A stretch of DNA of 64,000 nucleotides from Pleurodeles waltl (lineage: Eukaryota > Chordata > Amphibia > Caudata > Salamandridae). The notes under the pieces are model-generated. The model searched no databases. It was given only the letters and a program-made list of their open reading frames with translations, and was not told where the DNA came from. The stretch covers positions 1,026,057,066 to 1,026,121,065 of the forward strand of contig NC_090446.1 in assembly GCF_031143425.1 (NCBI RefSeq), given 5' to 3'. The number at the start of each line of letters is the position of its first letter. The stretch's first letter is position 1. The position numbers and the translations under genes were made by a program. Positions 12,885 through 23,206 of this stretch are shown in pieces.

Positions 12885-13459
12885 GGGGGTCATTCTGAAT
12901 GCCAGAAGACCGCCGCGGTTATTCTGTGTTTCCTGCTGGGCGGGCGGGCGACCGCCAGAAGGCCGCCCGCCCGCCCAGCAGGAAACCCCTTTCCACGAGG
13001 ATGCCGGCTCCGAATGGAGCCGGCGGAGTGGAAAGGGTGCGACGGGTGCAGTTGCACCCGTCGCGAATTTCAGTGTCTGCTATGCAGACACTGAAATTCT
13101 CAGTGGGGCCCTCTTACGGGGGCCCCTGCAGTGCCCATGCCATTGGCATGGGCACTGCAGGGGCCCCCAGGGGCCCCACGACACCCCTCACCGCCATCCT
13201 GTTCCTGGCGGTCAAAACCGCCAGGAACAGGATGGCGGTGAGGGGGTCGGAATCCCCCATGGTGGCGCAGCAAGCTGCGCCGCTATGGAGGATTCCTCAG
13301 GGCAGCGGAAAACCGGCGGGACACCGCCGGTTTTCCGTTTCTGACCGCGGCCATACCACCGCGGTCAGAATGCCCTTAGGAGCACCGCCAGCCTGTTGGC
13401 GGTGCTCCCGCGGACCCCGGCCCTGGCGGTCAAGAACCGCCAGGGTCGGAATCAGCCCC
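12885..13459. mobile_element. Hairpin-chain MITE, Harbinger-like, copy 1
   Basis: 575 bp starting GGGGGTCATTCTGA and ending GGAATCAGCCCC, with AAT on both sides (12,882-12,884 and 13,460-13,462). Nearly the whole element is consecutive inverted repeats: 12,929-12,985, 12,989-13,035 (with 13,003-13,024 nested), 13,039-13,064, 13,066-13,098, 13,103-13,179, 13,184-13,244, 13,249-13,296, 13,306-13,337, 13,341-13,368, 13,380-13,407 and 13,421-13,445. It carries many GGCGGT/ACCGCC words, as do the ends of the large Harbinger elements here. Long open frames across it (up to 232 codons) are a by-product of its GC content. Confidence 0.85.
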
Positions 13460-13462
13460 AAT

Positions 13463-14950
13463 GTTCTAACTGTGGATATCTGGTCATGTCGGACTGGGAC
13501 AAAGTCACAAGTTCAAGCCAGTGATGGAGTGCAGGCCAGCTACAGGGACTGGGGGGGTGTAATGTTTAATTCCACTGGTGGAATTGGCAGGATTTAGTAA
13601 TTCTGGGTTACGATTGTAAGAAGGAATTATAATAAATTCTGCCTCTTCACTGGCAGAATTGATCAGCCCTTGTATATATCAGAACAGTCGAGAAACGGAG
13701 CTGCGTACTAACTGTTAAGATTGGGTTAGCTGCCCAGTGAGGGACATGATGGGCATGTGTGCAACTCCCATATTCATGAGTAGCCAATGGCTGCTAAAGT
13801 TATCTCTGCCAAATGCCAATACAAGCCTATGCTGCGCGCATTGTGCAATTCAGGGCAAAAAACTGGACTACGCATATGAGTTCCAATGTGTGTCCATATT
13901 AGAAGAATGCATTTTGCTTGCCGGTTCCGGAAGTGATGTCCGGGTCATGCCTCTTGTTACCTCGCTTTAGTTCTCATGGTTGAGTTTGTGGGATATTAGT
14001 GCTGTGGTAATGGGTTGGTGTGTCTAGCTACCCCGGGCACTCGCTTCTGCTAGCTTCTGCAGCTTCCTCCAAGGCCCCTTCTGGATGATCTCTCCTCCAA
14101 CCCAGCCAAGGCTCCTAAAGAGAGCAAGGTTGTCATTATCCTGCAAAACCACAGTGAGTTTGCAATGTGCGCCTCTGTGTCGTATCAGTCCCCTAGCTTC
14201 AGCCTCATTTGAGGTCACAGTATCTGCCGTATGTAGAATGTCGATTCTGTGCTTGGTTGCCTAGTTAGAGTGGAGCGCTAAATCTGCTGTGTAAAACATG
14301 TTGATAACCCATTGCTAGATATTTTTCTTTTGATGCAGTTATTCACAGACACACTGAGATACACAAGGGAGAATACTACACCTATGCTCAGTTGCTAACA
14401 TTTGCAGAGCAGAATTATGTTTTTTAAAAAGTATAATCGCGAGTTTGGGGAGCGGGGTACATTTTCCTCACTGGTTTCTATTGCAGTGTGGAAGTCAGAG
14501 CGTTCCCCGCCTGAATTGTATCTGTTGGTATGCGAGCAGTAGGAGGTATGCAGTGTCCTGCGGTGTTGGGGTGAAAGCGCTGCAGAGGGTGTTCGTGTGC
14601 TGGACAGATTAATCACTCTGCCTATATTTTTTGAGCCTGGTATGGGGCACAGTGATGTGTGTAGTGCATGAGAGATCATGACCTGCCAGTAGCATGTTTG
14701 CACTCTGTGGAGATGTATTTACACAAAGCAAAAGAACAGTATGCTGAGTGAGGAGTGTATGTGGGGAGCTTGTTGTGTCAAGGGGGCACTTGGTGCGTCT
14801 GTGAAGACATTTAGCACCTACAGGACTGGTGTTTGGGAACTGATAGAGTGGGTGGAACTCCGCAGAGTATCACAGAGTTCTTATGTAACTCAACAGAATT
14901 CTGCTGAGTACAACTTGGTGAGTTCTGCCCAACCCTACAAGGAACCGAGT
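13463..14950. other. Probable unclassified insert within LTR-B copy 1
   Basis: This stretch has no counterpart in LTR-B copy 2, where the flanking parts are nearly contiguous. It contains short hairpins, such as AATTCCACTGGTGGAATT near 13,569, and no convincing coding region. Boundaries are approximate. Confidence 0.4.
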
Positions 14951-16759
14951 TAGGCCGGCATAGTACCTTATATCCTAGTTTGTGAAGGGTTGTGAGAATA
15001 CATGTTGAAGATGCTTCCGTCATCGTCAAGGACCCTGTGGATGAGGGCTTGCAGTGCAAAGTCCAGTGTTGAGGATGCATCACGCAATTGAGGCGATGCG
15101 TCGGTTCCAGGGAGGTAGGAAGCTGTGATGCAGAGTCCGGTGTTGTTGTTGTGGCTCCTGCCGGTAAATATGTGAGGGACTGTGTTGAGTATGTGTTGTG
15201 CAGCTGTGGTTTCTAGGGGCTGGTCTGGTGATGAGGGTCGTTTCGACAGGTCCAATCCACACAGCAGCTGCAATGCATCAGTTCTGCTTGTGCTTGTGCT
15301 GCACAGCAGAGCATATACATCAGTTCTGCTGGATCCACAGACACTGGCACTTTAAGCCCACTTCCAAGGATCCAGAACTGAGGTGGCACCACTTGGCAGG
15401 GTAGGTTCACAGATGACAGAGTCCAGGTGAAGGTGCAAGTTGCTGGAAGCCTGCTGTGTCCCTGAGGCTTCAAATCAGGAGGCCAGCCTACTAGCCTTTG
15501 GATTCACTATGGGTTCTGGGATCAAGAGATGCATGTCCAGTCCTCCTCATTCAAGCAAGAGGGCTATAGGCATCAGTTCAGCACAGCAGGGCAACAATCC
15601 TTTGAAGCAGCAGTCTGGTAGAGTGGCAGTCCTTTCAACAGCACAGCAGTTTTTTTTTCCTGGCAGATTATCCACACGTCCAGAAGTGTACTGAAGTGGT
15701 GGTGTCCGTGGTCCAGTATTTATACCTAGTTGCGCCTTTGAAGTGGGCAGAAGCTTCTACGGGTAGTCTTTTGAAGTGCACAAATGCAATGCCTTCCCTG
15801 CCTTGGCTCCAGAATAACTAGAGGGGTTATGCAGCCCTTTGTACTGAGACAGGACACAGCCTAGTCAAGTGCAAGAGGGCTATGTCTAGCTTCTCCCTCC
15901 CATCCTGCCAGTGATGGCCCATCCAGTCACACCTCAGATCCCATTGTGTGTGGCATTCTAGGAGGAACACACAAAGCCCAATTGTCAGCACACCCACTCA
16001 TGTGACTCAGAGGGAGACTGCATGCACCAAATTGCTGATGCAGGAAAATTCCAACTTTCTAAAGGTGGCTTTTTCAGAATTGTAATTTAAAATTCGACTT
16101 CCGCATAAGTTAGGATTTTTCATTACTATTCCAAAAACGCCAAACATAAATGGCTCCCATTTGGAAATTACTCTTATAAATGTAATAAGGTAACTCCAAT
16201 GTCATCCTATGGGAGAGTGAGGCCTTGCAGTAGTGAAAAGAAACTTTAGGAGTTTTTCACTACCGGGCCATGTAAATCTTAAACGTACATGTCCAACTTT
16301 TTAAATACACTTCACCCTGCCCTCTGGGCTGCCAAGGGCCTACCACAGCAGTGACCTATATATTGTTAAGAAGAAGGTTACAATCTGGCAAAAGGTTTAT
16401 TTTGCCTGGTAGAAATTGCACACCTACAGGCTGCAATGGTAGATCTGAGACACGTTTAAAGTGCTACTTAATTGGGTGGCATGAGTAGTGCTTCAGGACC
16501 ACTAGTAGCATTTCATTTACAGGTTCTGAGCACAGACAGTGCCACGTTCATAGGGGCTTATAAGTAAATGAAATATGCCAATTGGGTGTAACCCAATTCT
16601 ATCATGTTTTGGGGGAAGCCCACAAGCACTTTTGCACTATTTAGCAATGGTAAAGTGCATAGAGTCCTAACAGCCAAGACAAATTGGTTCTGTAAACAGG
16701 TGGTTGAAGGCAAAGGTTGGGGGATTACCCTGGACAAAAGGACCAAGTCCATCACCCAT

Positions 16760-17612
16760 GTGTTGCAGTGATTGGCTACAGTGCCCCATCATTGGCAGCA
16801 AAGTCATACTTCACACAGTCTTTCACTGAGTGCAGCAGATGTTGTCTGCATAGCCTGGCCTGCATAGAAGCCCTGAACCTAAAATGCTCCAAGAGGCTCA
16901 GCCAAATGAGCATAGTCTTTGTTGGCTGCAGGACTTTTTGTTCTTTTAATAGAGATTTCTTCTCAGGATTCTAATAAAAAGAGCAAGTTTTTGCAAAAAT
17001 TGTGCCTTTTTGCTATTCACATAATGACAGCCAATAAATAGGCATTTCCTAAAATCGTGGGTTCAGCACTTTAAAACCATTTATCACTTCTTTTGGTGCA
17101 TGTGGGACACGTCTGTGGGGTACTACACATCTCATGGTGTCCCCTATGGCTGAGAAATAATTTTTCATGGTAATGAACTAGTGATTACTGTCAAGATGAC
17201 TAAAATACATTTTTCTATGCCATTCTCCAGTCAATCAGCTTTGTTAAAAAAATTCATCATCTGATTGACAGGAGTCATGATTAATGATTTAAAATGGCAG
17301 AGATATACAAACATGCTAAACCTTCAAAGCATTATTGGCAACTTACTTTAATGCTTGTAGCTCTAAAACTTTCTAAACTGTTTTACACCAGACCAATCAA
17401 AGCACACTACCTAAGTAAAGTTCAACTTTCATGCTAAGTTTGACATAAATCCATTCAGTGGTTCGGGCTGTAAGGAAAAATGCATTTTTCACCAGCACAT
17501 GTCTTGGCATGGATTTTACTCAGAAAGTGTACTTCTAAATATATCTATATCATAAAACTTGGGTTAAAGTGAAGTTATAGTTAGGTGACATAAAAAGATG
17601 TCCCTTAGGACC
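16760..17612. other. No gene seen
   Basis: AT-rich stretch with generic dispersed-repeat character. Short ORFs have no recognisable domains. Confidence 0.5.
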
Positions 17613-17878
17613 AAGGCCCTCATTAATACCCTGGCAGTAAATGCTGCTTACCGCTGTGCAGAAGACCACCAACATACCTCTGCGGCCGCGGAATTCCGCT
17701 ACAGGTATTACGACCCACAGCTCGGAATCCACCATAATACAGACACCCACACAAGTCCGCCACACCAAAGGTCAGTGACAAAACCTCCATCGTCACACCA
17801 ACAGGAATACTCCCACGGTATCACAACCCACAAATCAACGCGGCGGTCTTTCAACCGCGGTAATCCAAAAAATACGTT
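17613..17878 (+). mobile_element. Harbinger left-end fragment
   Basis: Matches the left end of the complete element at 27,526-27,795. Shared words in order are GCAGAAGACC, GGCCGCGGAATTCCGC, TATTACGACCCACA, CTCGGAATCC, CCGCCACACCAAAGGTCAGTG and GGTCTTTCAACCGCGGT. It begins GGCCCTCATTAATA in place of GGGGGTCATTACAA. No matching right end is nearby, so it is a truncated copy or a very short derivative. Confidence 0.8.
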
Positions 17879-18009
17879 GTGGCACAAGGAAGCGCTAGGG
17901 CCTCTTAAATCTGGGCCCTCATTTGCTTTATATACTTCCATTTCAAAAACAAGGCCTGCATTCCAGTATTTCACCCTGGGAGGGTTAGAGTTTTCATAGT
18001 AGGAAGTTA

Positions 18010-19160
18010 GAGAGAGAAAGAAACGTGCTAATCTGCGAAACCCATTCTCCAAGGTGTCTCCATCCCCAATATCTTAATCATCGGACAAACCATTTCATCT
18101 ATATGGGAGAGACACTCTGGTCTACCCAGCTCACCCAGGGTCTCCACAAGTTTACAACATCCTTTGCACAAGATCGGCTGAGATCTAAATTACAATTTTT
18201 TTTTACAGCGAACAACCATTCAGCTCGAGAGGGGGGTGTTGAGGATATCCACTGCTTACAGATCTCCCTTCTACCCAACAGTATCAGATAGAACAGCAGG
18301 CTCCTCTTAAAACCAAACAAATAGTCTACCTTAGGAGACCAACCAAACAAATCTAGTTCTGGGGTATACACTATCTGGATCTGTAATACTTTCACAATAA
18401 TATCAAAAACCTCTGCCTAAAAAACCCGAAATCTGAGAGCATTGAACAAACATATGAACATCATCAGCCCCAAAAAGGCCACATTTCCTGCAAGCTGTAT
18501 TCTCTCTAGGGCTGAATTTCACTATTTTCCTGGGAGTATAGTATGTTCTATGAAGGACAAAGAGATGATTCTTTCTCAGGTAGGCAGGTTTCACTACCTG
18601 ATAGAGAAGCTGCCACGAAGTTAACCACAACCTAGAGACCTCCTCACTCAGAGCTTAATCAGCCCATAGGGAGCCAGGAAAATCCTTATCCTGATCCATG
18701 ACATTTAAAAATAAACCATAATAGACCGCTATCTCTTTCCTACCACATGGGCCGTTTATCAATAGCTCCTTTAAATCATTTGTGTAAGTGCCTCCTTCCC
18801 ACAAAGAGTGAGTCCAGCTTCATAATTGATAAAACTTAAACTTAGATAGCGAGCCCAGTGTCAGCATCACAAATTCCTCCCAAGATTTCAGTTCCCCTTC
18901 TTGAAATACCTGGCCCCATTCCACAATACCTGCTTCCTTCAGAGGCCGAGACAGAGAGTCCTTAAAACATTCAGGTGTGCCCGGAGAATCCCATTTAGGG
19001 GCATAAACACTATAGTAAGATACATTCGTAATCTTCCTTATCTGTATCCATAATATGGCAGCGGCTTGTAAAACTTTCAATCTTACTCTTTTGAAAAAAT
19101 TAGGGTGCCCAAATGTATACATACATCCTTGTCCATTTCCCCCCTCAAATTTTATCATGA
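18010..19160 (-). pseudogene. L1/Tx1-type LINE ORF2 C-terminal remnant
   Basis: Minus-strand frames reproduce the region downstream of the reverse transcriptase in L1/Tx1 LINEs. At 19,158-18,820 a stretch contains WEEFVMLTLGSLSKFKFYQL, resembling the LSFEEL...FYRYLQL part. At 18,630-18,403 a frame has a CCHC-like finger (CRKCG...HMFVQC). At 18,395-18,099 the tail has VYTPELDLFGW, FKRSLLFYLILLGRREICKQW and PPSRAEW, the usual 'rllLhlLiaArr.Ia..Wks..pPt..eW' ending. Frames are broken between these parts. The LINE is interrupted on its upstream side by the solo LTR at 19,166, and its N-terminal endonuclease piece lies at 25,459-25,731. Known from the family: this region follows the RT and includes an RNA/DNA-binding finger. 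It is dead here. Confidence 0.78.
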
Positions 19161-19165
19161 CCTCC
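19161..19165. other. Target-site duplication CCTCC (left)
   Basis: CCTCC immediately precedes the TG of the solo LTR and is repeated immediately after its CA at 22,247-22,251. Confidence 0.9.
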
Positions 19166-22100
19166 TGTGAGAAAGTAGCCTCTTTCTAGCCTTGTTACCC
19201 CCACTTTTGGCCTGTTTGTGAGTGTATGTCAGGGTGTTTTCACTGTCTCACTGGGATCCTGCCAGCCAGGGCCCAGTGCTCATAGTGAAAACCCTATGTT
19301 TTCAGTATGCTTGTTATGTATCACTGGGACCCTGCTAGCCAGGACCCCAGTGCTCATAAGGTTGTGGCCTATATGTATGTGTTCCCTGTCTGATGCCTAA
19401 CTGTCTCACTGAGGCTCTGCTAACCAGAACCTCAGTGGTTATGCTCTCTCTTTACAAATTGTCACTAACAGGCTAGTGACCAATTTCACCAATTCACATT
19501 GGCATACTGGAACACCCTTTTAATTCCCGAGTATATGGTACTGAGGTACCCATGGTATTGGGGTTCCAGGAGATCCCTATGGGCTGCAGCATTTCTTTTG
19601 CCACCCATAGGGAGCTCTGACAATTCTTACACAGGACTGCCACTGCAGCCTGAGTGAAATAACGTCCACGTTATTTCACAGCCATTTACCACTGCACTTA
19701 AGTAACTTATAAGTCACCTATATGTCTAACCTTTACCTGGTAAAGGTTGGGTGCTAAGTTACTTAGTGTGTGGGCACCCTGGCACTAACCAAGGTGCCCC
19801 CACATCGTTCAGGGCAAATTCCCCAGACTTTGTGAGTGCGGGGACACCATTACACGCGTGCACCATACATAGGTTACTACCTATGTATAGCGTCACAATG
19901 GTAACTCCGAACATGGCCAAGTAACATGTCTAAGATCATGGAATTGTCACCCCAATGCCATTCTGGCATTGGGGATACAATTCCATGATCCCCCGAGTCT
20001 CTAGCACAGACCCGGGTACTGCCAAACTACCTTTCCCGGGGTTTCACTGCAGCTGCTGCTGCTGCCAACCCCTCAGACAGGTTTCTGCCCTCCTGGGGTC
20101 CAGCCAGGCTTGGCCCAGTAAGGCAGAACAAAGGACTTCCTCAGAGAGAGGGTGTTACACCCTCTCCCTTTGGAAAAAGGTGTCAGGGCTGGGGAGGATT
20201 AGCCTCCCCCAGCCTCTGGAAATGCTTTGATGGGCACAGATAGTGCCCATCTCTGCATAAGCCAGTCTACACCAGTTCAGGGATCCCCCAGCCCTGCTCT
20301 GGCGCGAAACTGGACAAAGGAAAGGGGAGTGACCACTCCTTTGACCTGCACCTCCCAGGGGAGGTGCCCAGAGCTCCTCCAGTGTGCTCCAGACCTCTGC
20401 CATCTTGGAAACAGAGGTGCTGCTGGCACACTGGACTGCTCTGAGTGGCCAGTGCCAGCAAGTGACGTCAGAGACTCCTTCAGATAGGCTCTCACCTGTG
20501 TTGCTAGCCTATCCTCCTTCCTAGGTAGCCAAACCTCCTTTTCTGGCTATTTAGGGTCTCTGATTTGGGGAATTCTTTAGATAACGAATGCAAGAGCTCA
20601 TCAGAGTTCCTCTGCATCTCTCTCTTCACTTTTTGCCAAGGAATCGACCGCTGACTGCTCTGGACGCCTGCAAAACCGCAACAAAGTAGCAAAGATGACT
20701 ACTGCAACCTTGTATCGCTGATCCGGCCGCCTTCTCGACTGTTTTCCTGGTGGTGCATGCTGTGGGGGTAGTCTGCCTCCTCTCTGCACTAGAAGCTCTG
20801 AAGAAATCTCCCGTGGGCCGACGGAGTCTTCCCCCTGCAACCGCAGGCACCAAAAGACTGCATCACCGGTCCTCTGGGTCCCCTCTCAGCATGACAAGCG
20901 TGGCCCCTGGAACTCAGCAACTCTCTCCAAGTGACTCCCACAGTCCAATGACTCTTCAGTCCAAGTTTGGTGGAGGTAAGTCCTTGCCTCCCCACGCTAG
21001 ACTGCATTGCTGGGTACCGAGTGATTTGCAGCTGCTCCGGCTCCTGTGCACTCTTCCAGGATTTCCTTTGTGCACAGCCAAGCCTGGGTCCCCGACACTC
21101 TAACCTGCAGTGCACAACCTCATGAGTTGTCCTCCGGCGTCGTGGGATCTTCTTTTGTGACTTCGGGTGAGCTCCGGTTCACTCTTCTTTGTAGTGCCTG
21201 TTCCGGCACTTCTGCGGGTAGTGCCTGCTTCTGTGGGGGCTCCTTGTCTTGCTGGGCAACCCCTCTGTCTCCTCACGCAATTGGCGACATCCTGGTCCCT
21301 CCTGGGCCACAGCAGCATCCAAAAACCCTAACCGCAACCCTTGCAGCTAGCAAGGCTTGTTTGCGGTCTTTCTGCATGGGAACACCTCTGCAAGCTTCTT
21401 CACGACGTGGGACATCCATCCTCCAAAGGGGAAGTTCCTAGTCTTCTTCGTTCTTGCAGAATCCACAGCTTCTACCATCCAGTGGCAGCTTCTTTGCACC
21501 CTCAGCTGGCATTTCCTGGGCATCTGCCCAATCTCGACTTTGTCGCGACTCTTGGACTTGGTCCCCTTGTTTCACAGGTACTCTCGTCCGGAAATCCATC
21601 AATATTGCATTGCTGGTGTTGGTCTTCCTTGCAGAATTCCCCTATCACGACTTCTGTGCTCTTTGGGGAACTTAGGTGCACTTTACACCTACTTTTCAGT
21701 GTCTTGGGGTGGGCTATTTTTTTAACCCTCACTGTTTTCTTACAGTCCCAGCGACCCTCTACAAGCTCACATAGGTTTGGGGTCCATTCGTGGTTCGCAT
21801 TCCACTTTTGGAGTATATGGTTTGTGTTGCCCGTATACCTACGTTCTCTCATTGCAATCTATTGTGACTGTACATTGCTTGCATTGCTTTCTATTGCTAT
21901 TACTACATAATTTTGGTATTGTGTACATATATCTTGTGTATATTTTCTATCCTCATACTGAGGGTACTCACTGAGATACTTTTGGCATATTGTCATAAAA
22001 ATAAAGTACCTTTATTTTTAGTATATCTGTGTATTGTGTTTTCTTATGATATTGTGCATATGACACCAGTGGTATAGTTGGAGCTTTGCATGTCTCCTAG

Positions 22101-22246
22101 TTCAGCCTAAGCTGCTCTGCTAAGCTACCTTTTTCTATCAGCCTAAGCTGCTAGACACCTCTTCTACACTCATAAGGGATAACTGGACCTGGTGCAGAGT
22201 GTAAGTACCCCTTGGTACTCACTACAAACCAGGCCAGCCTCCTACA
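19166..22246 (+). mobile_element. Solo LTR, family A, 3,081 bp
   Basis: Starts TGTGAGAAAGTAGCC, ends CCAGCCTCCTACA, and is flanked by perfect 5-bp duplications (CCTCC). This is the signature of an LTR element reduced to one LTR by recombination. Plus orientation is shown by AATAAA at 22,000-22,005, about 240 bp from the 3' end. An A/T box (CTATTTAGGGTC) near 20,547 is a candidate promoter, and GGAGGTAAGT near 20,972 is a good splice-donor match. The length is extreme for an LTR. The largest plus-strand frame (21,341-21,910, 189 codons) shows no recognisable domain, so I do not call it. The LTR lies inside the LINE remnant: LINE-like sequence resumes on its right. Confidence 0.92.
22000..22005 (+). 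terminator. Candidate polyadenylation signal of solo LTR A
   Basis: AATAAA in the context CATAAAAATAAAGTACC, placed before the last 240 bp of the LTR as expected for the R/U5 side. Confidence 0.6.
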
Positions 22247-22251
22247 CCTCC

Positions 22252-22548
22252 TTTAAATGGTCACCCCCTTTCCCTGACAGTAGATATTTTACATTTTGTA
22301 TTGCTTATACTCTTCGGCAATGGCATCTAGATTACCACTTTTAACAGCAGTCATCAATTTTTGCTTGGTCACGCTACAGTGTATATCATACCATAAGATA
22401 CCATTAGATTCACCCATTTTTCTGCCTTCACATCTTTAAAGAAGTGTTCTCTGATTGATGCTATAAATTCACGAAAAATGCACATAATATGGAAATCATC
22501 CTATACTTCATTATTAAAAAAGGTCAGCACATGAGTAACAAATATACA
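22252..22548 (-). pseudogene. LINE remnant fragment between LTR A and a MITE
   Basis: AT-rich minus-strand sequence continuing the LINE orientation, with broken frames. It is assigned to the LINE mainly because it sits between two insertions in an otherwise contiguous LINE background. No single motif is decisive. Confidence 0.35.
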
Positions 22549-23144
22549 GGGCCTCATTAAGCGTTCGCCGGACGTAAGACCCGTCCGCTGAACCTCCGAT
22601 GGGGGGCTGCCCCCACACTGGCTGCTTCCCCGTCAGACCCATTAAGGTTTCCGCCCATCAGCCTAGCAGGAAAGTGGCGGCTCGTAATAGAGCCGGCGGA
22701 AATGCTGCGCCGCCGGGGACACCAGCACCATCACAATGTTCATTGTCAGCAGAGCAGACAGTGAACATTGTGAGGGTGCTGTGCAGACGGACCCCATGTG
22801 GCCCCCTACACTACCCATGCCAAGTGCATCGGCAATGCAGGGGCCCCCCTGTGGCCACCTGCATCTGTTCTCCACCAGACTTTTAATGGCAGTGATACTG
22901 CCATGAAAAGGCTTGCGGAGAACTGGGTTGTGATCAGCAGGGCGGCATTGCATACAACACCGCCCTCGCTGATTCTGCACCTGCTGTCAACTCGTTGGGA
23001 TCACCGATCCCCGTGGGGACGGTGGAACCCTGGCGGTCTGACCGCCAAGGTCTTAATGTGGCGGTCGGCCCACCACAGCAGTGGTGGTCCTGATCTCCCC
23101 GCAAGGCTGACAGTCTCAAACCTGCCAGCCTCGTAATGAGACCC
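22549..23144. mobile_element. Hairpin-rich MITE, Harbinger-like, divergent family
   Basis: Starts GGGCCTCATTAAGCG and ends CTCGTAATGAGACCC, so its termini are inverted copies of each other. Flanking triplets are ACA and ATA, an imperfect match. Internal inverted repeats include the 56-bp palindrome around 22,727-22,783 (CACAATGTTCA...TGAACATTGTG), 22,869-22,922 (GTTCTCC...GGAGAAC), the pair near 22,932-22,974 (ATCAGCAGGGCGG...CCGCCCTCGCTGAT), CCTGGCGGTCTGACCGCCAAGG near 23,029, and one around 23,065-23,092. It has the same architecture as the 12.9-kb and 51-kb elements with different stems. Confidence 0.75.
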
Positions 23145-23206
23145 ATAGATATGAGTTAGAATATTCTCATTGGATTCTATAATGGACCACTTTATACACC
23201 TCCAGT

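Larger units (their letters stand above)
12585..16754 (-). mobile_element. Solo LTR, family B, copy 1 (interrupted)
   Basis: Flanked by the 5-bp direct repeat CCCAT at 12,580-12,584 and 16,755-16,759, as LTR-retroelement integration leaves. The ends read TGTAAG...CCATCA. It aligns over its length with 23,207-25,435 and with the two halves of copy 3 (54,944-55,262 and 60,724-62,640). Landmarks in order are CAGGCTTAACTTA near 12,668, a GTCCAGTATTTATACC block near 15,711, and TACATGTCCAACTTTTTAAA near 16,289. Minus orientation is inferred from the arrangement of the GATAAGCCTGACTGCT-type segment near one end. No internal coding region is present, so it is a solo LTR. It contains a MITE (12,885-13,459) and probably a further insert of about 1.4 kb after it. 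Confidence 0.8.

Noticed and set aside
12899..13597. 232-codon plus-strand ORF
   Set aside because: Lies across the hairpin MITE, where GC-rich palindromes open all frames. Its composition mirrors the inverted repeats and it has no domain.
21341..21910. 189-codon ORF as an LTR-encoded accessory protein
   Set aside because: Entirely inside the solo LTR, overlaps other frames of similar quality and has no recognisable motif.
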